Source of the DNA: Trichomonas vaginalis G3
Lineage: Eukaryota; Parabasalia; Trichomonadida; Trichomonadidae
Length of the DNA stretch: 64,000 bases
NCBI RefSeq assembly: GCF_026262505.1
Contig: NC_067207.1
Coordinates: forward strand, 1,620,252-1,684,251
Direction of reading: 5' to 3'
Both the position numbers and the translations under genes were made by a program. Shown one piece after another: positions 40,423-51,479 of the stretch (its first letter is position 1; each line of letters begins with the position of its first letter). The notes under the pieces are model-generated. The model searched no databases. It saw only the letters and a program-made list of their open reading frames with translations, and was not told the origin of the DNA.

Positions 40423-41655
40423 TTACTCAGAAAAATTTTTCTTTGTATATACACCATTCTGTACGTCTAAAAGACTTTTGACATTTGCCAAGAATGTTCG
40501 TTTAGACGCTGTCATATAACCATACTCTTGACAATATTGTTTATACGAATCGTACAATGACCTTTCATCTAAACACTCAAAGTCAGTTTCATCTATGAAC
40601 AGTTCATATACACTCTTGTTTGCTTCTAACAATGTTTGTCTCTCTTCGGTATGTGGAATTTGTCTTGGATTGAACTTAGAAATATCTAATGTCATAAAAT
40701 ATGAGAACAAGTGGTTGTAAAAGTCAGATGTCAAAGTTTCTGCTAAGTCGTCAAAATATTCTGTATCTTGCATATGAGCTTCTGACGTTCTGACAACTAC
40801 ATATCTTCTGTCAGAACTTTCTAACTTCATCGGAACAGCATTGTTTGAAACCATAATGAAATTTGCAACATTTTCACAAACTCTTTGGTCTTTATATTTT
40901 CTTTCAACAACTCCAACTTTGTCTGTTATAAGACTCTTCAAAGCATCTGAGTTTAAAACTTTTGTTGTATCTATACTTTGAAGTTCGTTACATACTATAA
41001 GTTTCATATTCTCTATTGAGAGTTAAATTTGCCACAGATGTTTTCTAAGTTTGTCATATTCGGTTCGAATAGCCCTCTAACAGTTTGCACAAAATATCTG
41101 TAAAGAAAGTGTTCTTACCAGTTCCTTGTTTTCCAATTATAATGAGAGCAGTTTCATTTTTAGCACTTGGATGTTGTAAGATGTTTGCAAACCAACATAA
41201 GATATACTCATAGACTCTTTCGTTTCCATTGCATATAATTTCTTTGACATGGTCTAACCAAGCTTCTATAACATTTTCTTTCCATTCTACTTGTTCGTAT
41301 TTATATCCAGTGAAGATAGAATAGAAGTTTGGAGAAGGTGTATAAAACTTTATACCACGAACTGAAAAATCTTCTAACTTTGACAATAAGATATCCCAAG
41401 CATCTAACATCTTCATGCCAACTTGTACGACTTTTATTTTCTTAAGTTTCTGTTTACATTCTTGTTCTGAAACTATTGTCGCTTAGGTTTGTTAAAGACT
41501 ACATCCCATTCTTTCATAACATAACATTCTGGGGCAGAGTCGACATAAATGACTAAACGTTTCAAATTCTCGACTGCTTTGTTATAGTCTCTAAATGGAC
41601 ACATATTTCTGAATGCTTGGAAGTCATAAAAATCTGAAACATCTATTCTGTACAT
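40423..41655 (-). pseudogene. Element B: SF3 (D5-like) replicative helicase
   Basis: It carries the same motifs as the A copy: Walker A IIIGKQGTGKNTFF, Walker B MKLIVCNEL, motif C NFIMVSNNAVP and Arg-finger SSDRRYVVVR. It has a leader helix region MKMLDAWDILLSKLEDFSV. With no polymerase found in the element, this is the one recognisable replication enzyme. The copy is broken. Confidence 0.8.
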
Positions 41656-41683
41656 TTTTATAAAAATAAAAAAAATATTTTTT
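41656..41683 (-). promoter_or_regulatory. AT-palindromic leader before the helicase start
   Basis: The sequence AAAAATAAAAAAAATATTTTT on the plus strand (given here in part) lies between the penton-like gene end and the helicase start. It is the minus-strand form of the leader at 32,268. Confidence 0.45.
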
Positions 41684-42479
41684 TTATTCTTGACTTTGTT
41701 GTTCATTTGTTGCATTTGTTGTTCTTGAGCTATTTGTTGTTGAAGTTGTTCTTGTAATACAATACTTTCACCAGTTGCATCTTCCAATTCGAAACTTTCT
41801 GCCGTCATTGACAAATACATAGGACATAAAAGTTTTACAGGAACAAAGTTTGCGTCAACTAAGGTTAAGTTTATGTTTGCTAAAGTGTTTGAGTTTACTA
41901 AAGCTGAAAACTCTGCATTCGAATGAACAATAGGCAAACCAGCAGAGAAAGTGTTGTTTATACGCATAAGTATCTTTTGGTCATAGTAGTTTCTGTCGAC
42001 ATTCGAATAACACTTTGAACCTAAGTTTGAAACAATATATAAAATAGGTGTACTTAAAGTCAATGGAACAGACATTCCTTGTATGACACCTTTTCCTGTT
42101 ATAGGAAACTGTTGGTAGTAAAAACCAGATATAAGTTTTGTATTATAGCTCATATTGTTTATAGTAAACTCAGTCGGACATCCAAACATAATGAAACCTG
42201 CTCTAGTTGCAGCACATGTTACACTCGTCCTTAAAGTATTAAATAAGTCAACAAAACCTGTTGGTGGTATATCTGAGTAAGTATCTTCAAAGGAGTATTT
42301 TTTACCATTCACAACAATAAAATCTTCTGGTGTCAAAAGAGCAAAACAAGCTTTAGTCGTCATTGTGTTTAAGTTAGTTTACAATATCGTCCTTGAGGAC
42401 TTTGTAAGTTTGTTGTTATAGAATTATATGACTCAGGGTTTTTAGTCGTAATAGTATAAACCATTGTGTCTTCTGCCAT
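41684..42479 (-). pseudogene. Element B: minor capsid (penton-like) protein
   Basis: Long strands with YSFEDTYSDIPPTGFVDLFN, FIMFGCPTEFTINNMSYNTK, VPLTLSTPILYIVSNLG and LVDANFVPVKLLCPMYLSM fit a single jelly-roll penton of Polintons, about 260 residues in the family. A Gln-rich tail closes it. Neighbours are the helicase downstream and the capsid cluster upstream. The copy is broken. Confidence 0.6.
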
Positions 42480-42483
42480 TTAC

Positions 42484-43061
42484 TTAGCAAATAAATTTTA
42501 ATGAAATGTTGTGGTCGTCAAATATTTTTATAACGTCTGGGAAACTATATTTTAAGTTCAACGTTTCACCTCCTTTCATAACGTATATCTTGTCAATGAC
42601 ATTATATGAAACACCACAGCAACTAATGTCGGGTTCTATTTCTTTGATGTTTATATCGTCTGCCTCTGTCAAAAGTTTCAATAGTTCTTTCAAAACTTCA
42701 TGAGGTGCAATGACATATGAGTTCACTTTTACAGGGTTGTGTTCGACCAAGTTTAACATTATACCTAAAGCTTGACAAATCTTCTCCTGAGTTTGAAGTT
42801 TGTCTTTCAGTTGTTGGTAGTCATTTCGAATATCTGCAACAGAACTTAAGTCTCTGCTAACTTCAGGTATGTTGGTTGTTCTTTTACAGGAACTATTATA
42901 CCATCTTGGTCTTCGTATGGTTTCCCCACTTCAACATCTCTTTCTTTGACATTGACAATAACACTTTGACTGTTTGTTTGAGTTGGTGAATTTAACTTCA
43001 CATCTGCCACCGCCATTAAACCTTTTGAAACACTTACGCTTCTATTTTTCGGAAATGACAT
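42484..43061 (-). pseudogene. Element B: unassigned protein, divergent from the 43,080 gene
   Basis: The N-terminal region is MSFPKNRSVSVSKGLMAVAD. The C-terminal region holds NSYVIAPHEVLKELLKLLTE, DISCCGVSYNVIDKIYVMKG and SFPDVIKIFDDHNISLKFIC. No family is recognised. It sits between penton-like and major capsid genes, so a virion role is plausible. The copy is broken. Confidence 0.5.
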
Positions 43062-43079
43062 TTTACTTAGAATAAAAAG
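43062..43079. promoter_or_regulatory. Minimal divergent promoter TTTACTTAGAATAAAAAG
   Basis: Eighteen bases separate the two start codons, identical at 15,326-15,343 in A. It shares TAGAATAAAA with the 28,619-28,636 promoter (TCTAGAATAAAA), which suggests a common core. Confidence 0.55.
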
Positions 43080-43286
43080 ATGGACGTATTCGGATATCTC
43101 TTCGAATTGAAGCAGAACAAAGTTTACACACACAAACAATACAAATACATTGACAGAATAGTTCTTTATACAAACAATGGTAAATGTTATAGAATAGCAG
43201 TCTTTGCTGAACCAAAATATTTTCATAAAGCAAAGAAAGTTGGTATAACTGAAATGGTGAAAGTTCTTGAAGCAGAAAAAATATAA
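43080..43286 (+). CDS. Element B: 68-residue hypothetical protein (MDVFGYL...)
   Basis: It shares YKYIDRIVLYTNNGKCYRIA and EPKYFHKAKKVGITEM with 15,344-15,573. Residues 8-20 and the C-terminus differ from A, so the end is uncertain and the copy may be broken. Confidence 0.45.
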   Translation: MDVFGYLFELKQNKVYTHKQYKYIDRIVLYTNNGKCYRIAVFAEPKYFHKAKKVGITEMVKVLEAEKI

Positions 43287-43391
43287 CAACAAAACTTACA
43301 GATATTTCTAAAGGAAAGTTTATAATACAATATTATGTCAAAACTGGCGTACTGTCAATATTTGACGGAGAGAAGTCAGTTCAAGAACAAC

Positions 43392-44992
43392 TTACTGACC
43401 TGCTGCCAAAATCTGCTCGATGGAAGCTGTCGTTATGCCAATCTGAGGAGCCCCAGCAGGTTTCATCGAACGAATCTTCAAAAGAGCATCTTCCGTGAAA
43501 AGTGCTATTGGTTTTGTAAACTTCTTTGCTCTCAGTTCATATGGACCGTCTCTGTCACCAGTATATTGTATTTGTACAGTACCAACAGTTGAAATACCAC
43601 CCATAAAGTCTTCTGAGTCAGCAAATGGAATGCCAAGCCAAAAGTTTGAACGGTCTCCATTTGTATATTGAGTTTTTTGACCTCCTGTATGGTCCATACT
43701 TTCACATATGGCATAATAGAACTTTGCATTTCAGGGTTAATGGTTGTTGTGAAGTTGTTGTTAAAGTTCATAGCATCTAATGTCAAGTTGTATGACCTCA
43801 TATCCTCAACTGTAGAATATTCTTCTCTTGGATAATATTTGCCATCTATGTTTATATGATATTTAATACCGGGGTTGTAGAAACAAGAATAGTCATTTAT
43901 AGTTCGTCTGAACAGTACAAACATAGTATCTGCGTGTTTCATTGCAGTTGTTAAAGCAATATCTGTTCTTGCACCTGGGTTCCACATTTTGGTTTCCAAC
44001 TTCACCTGCAAAGTCTTTGACAGATATTTGGTGTATAGGGAACATAAGTGGAACTGCAATATATTTGGCAGCTAAAGCATTTGAAATATCTGGGTCCAAC
44101 ATATAGACTGCAAGTCTGCTTTCTATTCTCTTGCATTCAAACTTCGCATGTAAACCTAACTGGGTCCCAAGCAGTTCCAGCAGCATTGAAATAATACTTT
44201 ACTTCAGTGTTTGAAGTTTGAGAAACCAAAGTCTAAGTCAACTTTGTCTTTGCAAAAGTCCAAGAACTTGGCTCCACCAGTTTCCAGCTACTGTAAGAGT
44301 GAATGGGTCTTGTGTTGGTGCAATGACTAAGTTATTTTGCTTGGAGTAAGTTCGATAGAAATTTTTCCTGCCCAGTTTGGCAAGTATCTTAAAAACCTGA
44401 AGATGAGGAAAGATGACAAAGGAACTCTAAGTTTCAGTTTTACTTTAGTGACAGCATTTCCATCTGACCAGAAAGGTTAACATAAACTCCTGGAACGTTA
44501 GGGTCAAGTCTTCTTATTTTCTCAATAGTTGCATACTGGTCTGTTTGTTCTCTAGCTTGTGGTTGTACTGAGTTTCTCAAAAGCGAACCATTCATAGTTT
44601 GCCCATGTTACTGTTTGACTAAGTCAGAGTTAGAATATATCTTATATCCCATGAAACTTCTGGAGCATATTGGTATCCGACATAGAAAATTCCATTGCAA
44701 CCTTTCTTGTCAGACAACTTGGCAGAAGGTTTTATTTCAATGTCTTGTTCCACGTATAAGAATGAGTTGTCAATAGAAATTATTGAAACCTGTCGCAAGC
44801 AATATCTACTGTTGTTGAAGAACCTTCTCCAAACTCACCTACGTTTCCATAAGAAACAGCAGTTGTATATTCGTAAGTTCCAGGAACTATTTCTGACCTT
44901 CTAATGGCATTGTCGCATTCGTTATACCATTCGGAAACATTTCCATTCATGGCATCCAAAACTGTTGGCGTTATATTCTGAGCGGCGTACAT
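43392..44992 (-). pseudogene. Element B: major capsid protein (Polinton type)
   Basis: The start MYAAQNITPTVLDAMNGNV is chosen at 44,992, behind a TTTTTACCC leader, and matches A. The central ESRLAVYMLDPDISNALAAK and AVPLMFPIHQISVKDFAGEV, with the C-terminal GIPFADSEDFMGGISTVGT, are typical beta-rich capsid sequence. It is about 1.6 kb long, as expected for the double-jelly-roll family. The copy is broken. Confidence 0.7.
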
Positions 44993-45059
44993 TTCATATG
45001 GGTAAAAATATAGAATAGTTGGATTTATTTGTCATAATAGAACCCACGTGGACCAAGCT

Positions 45060-48000
45060 TTACTTTCTTCCTGGCTGAGTTTTAACTCTTCTTTTTCCTT
45101 CATTGCCACTACTTTCACTAGATGAAGTTACTTCTTCACTACTTTCACTTTGTTCTACTCTTCTCTTCTTCTTTGGTGTCGCTTTTGGTAACTTGCCCTC
45201 TGCTTAAGTTGTTGCATCTTTGCCTCATGTTCACCTAGTATGTTGTAAATTTCCCATGTCCTTTTTGCCTTTGGGCTCTGGTCGCCCATCTCAGGTAACC
45301 TATATCCTAGAAAGATTTTGTCATAGTTTGTATTTGAGTCTTCGCTTATTGTTTGCATGACTCTTTCCTGAGTTTTCGGTTCAAGCTCTTAAATATAGCT
45401 TGTCCATATGGAATAAGCTCGTTTCCAAATATATGTTTTTGTAGCCATTCTTGGTTTTCTTTCCATGTTACAACAATATCTTTTGTGAATGGGAAAGCTT
45501 TTACCCAACGTTTCAGTCTTGCGTCATTTATTTCTGTAGTTGGTTTTATTTTGTCAAGGAACATGTTTTTCAATACTAACATTTCATTTGGTACTGTCCA
45601 TTTGAGTTTTCTTAAATATTCATCCCTTCTCAGTTCATCGTCTGCAAAGTAAGTTTTTATGACATTTTGTAAACTTTCGTTTGCAAGGTCATGTACAATA
45701 GGTTCTCTTCCTTCTCTCTCCCTAACTCTCTTCTAAACTCTTCACCAAATATACCATCTCTATGGTTCTGTGTAGTTCTTTGAGATAAATGTTCTAGAAC
45801 GTCAGGTGTTATATTTCCATCAGCCATGTTCATTTCATACTGGTTCAAAATATCTGCATGTTTCATATCTTTCAATGGCATTAAAGCCGCGCTGAAAATA
45901 CCAGCTAAATCTGGTTCACCATTGACTTCCATTGCGTCTACAACATCTTGGAATTGTGGTTGTAAGTTTATGAACCACCTATCCGGGTTAGCTTTATGAC
46001 CCCATCTCATTGTAGTTCCATAGTCTGCAGAAACAAAAGTAGGTTTGTTTCCATATTGGTTAGGTTCTGAATGAACTTTAAACAATGTTTCATTTCTATA
46101 TGTTTTGTTGAAATTTAACCTTTTATTTTCACCGAGTTCATCCAAAGATTGAACGTTATATGCTCGTAAGTAAAAAGGGTTGTTGTATTTGTGTACATTT
46201 TCTTTCAGTACTTCCATTCTATGCTGAATATTTTCATCTGATGTTGGAGTCTTTTGTATGTCGGCAAACATTTTTCGATATTCTTCTACTCCGTCAGCCG
46301 AATTTTTCTTAAACTCTTGGAAAGATTCCATATTCACCTCATACTCTTGTTGAGGGTCAAGATTTTTCGGCTGTTCCAAATCTTCATCTGGTTCTGTGAA
46401 GTTAGTTTCCAAAGGAGGGACTTGTTTGTTTCCTTCAGGCTCTTCTAGCTGTTGTTGCTGAACTATTTCTTCCATGTCTGGTTGTATCTGAACTTCTTCC
46501 TGTGGAGTTTCTTGTACCTCATCTGCTGGCATTTCATATATTCCGAGACCGTTTTTAACAAGTTCCCTATTTAAGTCATCCGCATTCATAACCCTTTCTT
46601 CTTTCGTTCCGTCTTTATTTTTTACGCGTTTCATGAAGATAGTTGAATTGTCATTTATCTCTGACACCAAATATCTCGGAGTAAATTCAGTCATGTCATT
46701 TGGATGATATGCTATTAAATCATATCCCTTAGCGAGCTTGTATTTTCCAGGTTTGAAATTATATCCCATTTGGTGCTGAACCATAAAGCTAAATAGGTTC
46801 GGGTCAGTATTTCCTTCCTTGAACTTTCTAATAGCTTCTTTATATCTGTCACTAAAGTCAAGAGTATCTGGGTAACCATAATTTTCCTTTAGCATTTTTA
46901 AGAAATCTTGGTTTCCTTGTTCTCTACTTCTTTTATGTCCTTGCTCTGTTTGTGGTTGTTGCTGTGCAGTGTTTTGAACTGTTGGTTGTGGTGCAGTGTT
47001 TTGAACTGTTGGTTTTGGTGCAGGGTTTTGAACTGTTGGTTTTGGTGCAGGGTTTTGAACTGTTGGTTTTGGTGCAGTGTTTTGAACTGTTGGTTTTGGT
47101 GCAGGGTTTTGAACTGTTGGTTGTTGTGTTGGTTTTGGTGCAGGGTTTTGAACTGTTGGTTGTTGTGTTGGTTTTGGTGCAGGGTTTTGAACTGTTGGTT
47201 GTGGTTGTTGTTGTGCAGGGTTTTGAACTGTTGGTTGTTGTGTTGGTTTTGGTGCATGCCTGTGTCTGTGTCCATGTGACGATGTAAATGTTTTAGGTAG
47301 TCCTGGTGCAGGTGCTTCTCTTGGAGGGTTTGGTGGTATATAAGTTCCACTAGCTAGTATATAAGTTCCACCAGCTGGTATATAAGTTCCACCAGCTGGT
47401 ATATAAGTTCCACCAGCTGGCACATATGTTCCATCTGCAGCATAGTGTCCTACCTGACTTTTCGTTTTTAAGAAAGCATTTACTAGGTCTGTTTTGGTCT
47501 GTTGTAACTCTTTTTCTTGACTTTCCACAACAGTTGCTCTAACGGCGTCATAGGCACTTTGAACTGCCTGTCTCGTTGCTGCATCTGTTATTTTCGTCAT
47601 ATTTTGTGCTACTTCTTTTAACTCTTTGTCGAAACCTTCAGACTTCAGTTTCTTTCCAGATGAGAAGTCGTTCACTAGTTTCACCTTACTATGAAGAGCT
47701 TCGAAGGCGTTCTTAAAGTCAGCATTTGTTAAAGCTTCATTTGAACTGTCTTCATCCGCTTGTATTTTTGTCCTTATTGACCCTATAAGCTGGGCTGCTT
47801 TAGCGTTGGCTTGGGCATCTAACCAGTCATTGTTAGCTTTTATATATTCTGCGCTTTTCATTGCCTTTTGCATGGCTGCGTCGTTATTTTTACTTTCTTG
47901 TGCTAAGTTTTCATACTGTACGGTTTGGTTTTGCAACTGTAAAAGTTTTTCTGCCTTTACATTTGCTTCAACTTCTTTTTTATACTCATCGCTATCCATA

Positions 48001-48575
48001 TATGTCTTCATGGCTTTTTGTTTTATCTCTTCATCTTTCAGTACTTTATATTGAGTAGTATGGTTTTTCAAATTTACAACATCTTGTTCCATTTTTGCTA
48101 CTTCTGCTGCTTTTTCTGACACTTTTTTCGCATATTCCTCTGTACTTAGTTCTTTCAGTTGTTCTTCTTTCTTCTTTTTCTCTACGTTTAACTCATTGAG
48201 TTTCTTTGTGTGTCTGTCATATTCTAGTTTCTTTTCGTTTTCACCTATTTGTTTCTGTATGTCTATGTTTGACTTTTTGACATCTGCTATTTGATTTTTG
48301 AGTGAACTCAAATTCATTTGACTTTGAGGGTTATAGGCTGTTCCGTCTGCAGCTCCACCATAGCCTGCCATTTTCGCTAAAAGTGCCGCTCTTAAACCTC
48401 CACTCTGTGCACCAAGAACTCGGTTTAAGAGCATAGGGTTGCTTGACATTTGTTGCAACATAGTGGGGTCATTCAGCATTTGTTGTTGCAACTGTTGTTG
48501 TGGTGTCAGTTTTACTATTGGATGTTTCAATGCTCCCTTCCTCTTACGTATATTCTTACGTAGCTTACGTGGCAT
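45060..48575 (-). pseudogene. Element B: very large coiled-coil, repeat-rich protein
   Basis: It begins MPRKLRKNIRKRKGALKHP (basic, nuclear-signal-like) and a Gln/Met-rich stretch, then a long coiled coil (about residues 100-380). Next come five tandem AGGTYIP-type units, a His-rich HGHRHRH, and about ten PTVQNPAPKP-type repeats. The second half is acidic then globular (YLVSEINDNSTIFMKRVKNK, WFINLQPQFQDVVDAMEVNG), and the end is Ser/Glu-rich with KKRRVEQSESSEE. The largest gene of the element, next to the right TIR, it could be a scaffold, tegument-like or end-binding protein; none is shown. The copy is broken. Confidence 0.65.
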
Positions 48576-48707
48576 TTTAAGTGAAGTTAAAAAGCGGTTT
48601 TCGACAGATGTTTATATGACACTTTTTGTTCAGCACAAAAAACTACTCGGTCAAAGTGTTGTCAGTTTTGTAAAATAACCGTCCTATCTCATTCTATAAG
48701 GGGGAAA

Positions 48708-48842
48708 GTCTTCTCAAAGTATACTTCCTTGGAACGCCCGTAACTTTTCCTGTAGCGACGATAGACCCTTACTTGTCCGGACAAAGTTATACTAAACATC
48801 TTCAGGGCTAGAGGGCACGAAGTGCCTGGAGGCCCCACTACC
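48708..48842. repeat. Element B right terminal inverted repeat
   Basis: It pairs with 25,930-26,068. Its hairpin GGCAC-GAA-GTGCC lies at 48,814-48,826. Confidence 0.93.
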
Positions 48843-48868
48843 TTTTTTTTTTTTTTTTTTTTTTTTTT
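48843..48868. repeat. T26 tract at the right end of element B
   Basis: It lies between the TIR and the AATGA target duplication, so it appears to belong to the element. The left end has no matching A tract. Confidence 0.9.
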
Positions 48869-49294
48869 AATGATGAGTTCAGTTTTTTATTTGAATTATC
48901 TTGAAAATTTCTTGATTTCGATTATCTTCAATCAAGGATTGATATGAAATGGATAATATTTTAATAGATATGAAGATTGTATTTTACTGATTTTTTTTTC
49001 ATGAGTAAAAGCAATATACATTCAAAAATCAACAACTTTTGTATATAAATCATGTGAGTCAACTGATAGAAAATAATAGTGTTTCAGACTGTTTCTTCAT
49101 ATTCGCACAAAAACAGTTCCTAAGGTGGGGCGCGATCAAATACTTGAAAATTAATTTTGGAGTCCATTAGTGCATAGTATAATGGTTAGAATTCCCTATA
49201 ATAAATCTTGTTTTGAAGTTCATTTGCCGAGCACAGAACTTTTTTTCGAAATCGAAATTATTTCAAATAAATTTTTCTTATTTTTTGCTTTTTA
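48869..49294. other. Flank between element B and element E
   Basis: The first five bases are the right AATGA target copy. No protein gene is seen; a tRNA-like unit lies at 49,163-49,246. Confidence 0.5.
49163..49246 (+). other. tRNA-like Pol III unit (degenerate)
   Basis: The A-box-like TAGTATAATGGTTAG (49,175) and B-box-like GAAGTTCATTTGCC (49,215) are about 40 bp apart, and a T7 run follows at 49,240. The acceptor arms do not pair well, so this is a pseudo-tRNA or tRNA-derived element, not a working tRNA gene. Confidence 0.35.
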
Positions 49295-49358
49295 TAAGGA
49301 TGTCAATTCGGAAAATTGTTTTCATTTTAGGAGAATATAATTTTCCTTTTGGAAAATT

Positions 49359-49386
49359 TAAAAAGTGAGACGCGCAGGATTCGAAC
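49359..49386 (-). other. tRNA T-arm-like fragment
   Basis: On the minus strand GTTCGAATCCTGCGCGTCTC is followed by a short T run, as at a tRNA 3' end, but no A-box is visible upstream. It is probably a relic. Confidence 0.3.
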
Positions 49387-50502
49387 TTTTTTAAAAGTTG
49401 ATTTAAATATATTCTAGTGTGATTTCTAAGGATAATATCATATTTAAAATAAGAATATACTAGTTTGGGTGGTATAATTTTTTCGATAAATTTGAGAATA
49501 TGTACGTTTAGGGCATCAAAAGTGTCAATTCGCTCAGCGAAAGCTGAGCTAGCTTCGTTCTCGAAAGAATAGGGAAGGAGTGAAAGAGAGTGATACAGAT
49601 GTTGACACATTCATATCATTTCAACAAATTTGATCAAATTGAAATTCAATGAAATTCAATTCACTTCATATCCTTCAGTCAGTACATTGACATCCTTCTA
49701 CATCACAATGATAACTCGTACATCAATAGTTCTACAACTAACTCAGAAAAAACAAGATTTTTACTTCCAGCTTACAGCTTTTAAAAAGTTTCGATGATAA
49801 AAATCACTCTACTCTTGTTTATCGATATGTTGTGATAGTAGGTAAACGTATTCTTATCGATATTAATAAAAATATTTTTACGAAAATCTGAACCAATTAC
49901 AGAGTTATTCATAAAGTTTATGATAACTGTAATTACTTCATCTTTGTTTTATATTTGAATAAACAATTTAATTTAATTTAATTTGCATAATTTTTTTTAG
50001 TTGAAAAACAGGAAACTTATTTGAGTTTGTATTATTTTTATCGTTCAATTCATTGTATCAGTGAGTGATCCAGATATTTAAGATATTTAGAAAAAATTTA
50101 TTAATTTGATTAACAAATTTTAATCAAAATAGCAAAAATCTATTTGATAGCTGTAAGCAAACAATAACTTTTATTTCAAGCAAAATCACTTATTTTCATC
50201 TAAACGTATAAAATTGTCAATTTTATGAGAATAAATTTAAAATCTCATGAAATATAAAGAAGAGTAATATTTTTCAATTTTCTTTTTTTCTTTGTCTCAA
50301 ATATTTTCTGTTGGGAATTTTCTTGTTATCAAAAAATAATTTTAATATTTGTTTATTTCATTACATACAATAAAATTTTAAAAACTCTATTTCTTCTCAA
50401 GAAAATTTTTTTCCTTCATATGAAGAAACATTTTGTTCTCCATTTGATGCTGAGTCTAAATCTAGATTTTTGAATTTTCTTCTTTCCAAATTTTGCAAAT
50501 TA

Positions 50503-50557
50503 CCTCAGACTTTTCAGAGGATTGAGTGGCAACTCAATCCTCTGAAATAGTCTGTGG
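50503..50557. repeat. Hairpin in element E, 22-bp stem
   Basis: The arms CAGACTTTTCAGAGGATTGA (50,506) and its complement ending at 50,554 pair with one bulged base and a 4-base loop. It is of the same type as the hairpins in G. Confidence 0.75.
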
Positions 50558-51479
50558 TGATTTTTAGTCTCTACACTATTTCAATATAAGCTCCATTTTT
50601 AAACAGTTTTTAAAAATCGAGCATTGAAAAGTGTGATGAGACTTCTTTTTTCCAAATTAGAAGTTTAATTCAAATTTTCAATAGTTTATATATTTTCTCA
50701 AACCGTCTTAGATTTTCTTACTTTTTGGGGATTTTCTCTCAAAATATACAAAAATAGTAATATCAATACATGTGTCTAATATACTTTAAAACCATCGTGA
50801 TAAAATTCAAAAACGAAGAGATCTTCTCTCCAAATTTTTTTCAAAATCAAAAAAATGAGATAAAAAAATACGTTTGGAAATTCATTTTTAGCATTTTAGG
50901 AATTTTCTCACTTTTCTTCCAAATTGACATCCTTACTTTTTAAGATAGTCATTATACACAAAATATTAGCAAACTATTTTTATTTGAATTACTAAAACTT
51001 TCAATTTTTTTATTCTCTGATTTACAATATATATGATTTTCTTCTGCTATGAGCTATATTGTTGCATGCTAAGTTCGGTCAACGATAGGAATTGAGAGGA
51101 AATTAATCGTCGAGGAAGTACGATTATGTAAAGTAAAAAAATGTTGTGGGATTTTTAATATTGTATATAATTTTATAATAAAATTTTTGTGAGACATTTT
51201 AAGAAGCACATATAATTTTTTGAATTTAAAAATTAAAGTAGTGTTGAATGAATTTATTGATTAATTTAATACGGATATTTCTCAAAATTAATCAAAAATA
51301 GGTTTTCAGAGAACTTTTGAGATATCTTTTCAAAATGTCTTTTTGAAAATATATAAGTATTATATCAAATTGAAAAAAGGTATTTATCAAAATTCTAAAT
51401 TCTTAATAAAAAATAACTTTTCAGAGGATTGTGATTTTGAAAGCATGAGTAATAAGTAAAAAATATCTACGATTTTAAT

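Larger units (their letters stand above)
25925..48868. mobile_element. Element B: complete Maverick/Polinton-type virus-like element, 22.9 kb
   Basis: It is bounded by inverted repeats of about 137 bp and by AATGA duplications. The parts are a Dam-type methylase, small structural-like proteins, fibre, rve integrase, HNH region, two KilA-N proteins and packaging ATPase, then SF3 helicase, penton-like and major capsid proteins and a giant coiled-coil protein. The left half is mostly whole and the right half mostly broken, with roughly 15-20 breaks in all. It is young, judging by near-identity to A. PolB and the cysteine protease of canonical Mavericks are not seen. Confidence 0.93.
49295..50935. 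mobile_element. Element E: TIR transposon without transposase, 1.64 kb
   Basis: The ends TAAGGATGTCAATTCGGA (left) and its inverted near-copy (right, with one C/T change) are flanked by the 7-bp direct repeat CTTTTTA at 49,288-49,294 and 50,936-50,942. No coding frame of note is present. It carries a tRNA 3'-arm-like piece on the minus strand (49,359-49,386) and one long hairpin (50,503-50,557). Confidence 0.65.

Noticed and set aside
46908-47350. Cys/Trp/Leu-rich open frames on the plus strand and His/Gln-rich frame on the minus strand
   Set aside because: They are shadows of the PTVQNPAPKP repeat coding region of the large minus-strand gene.
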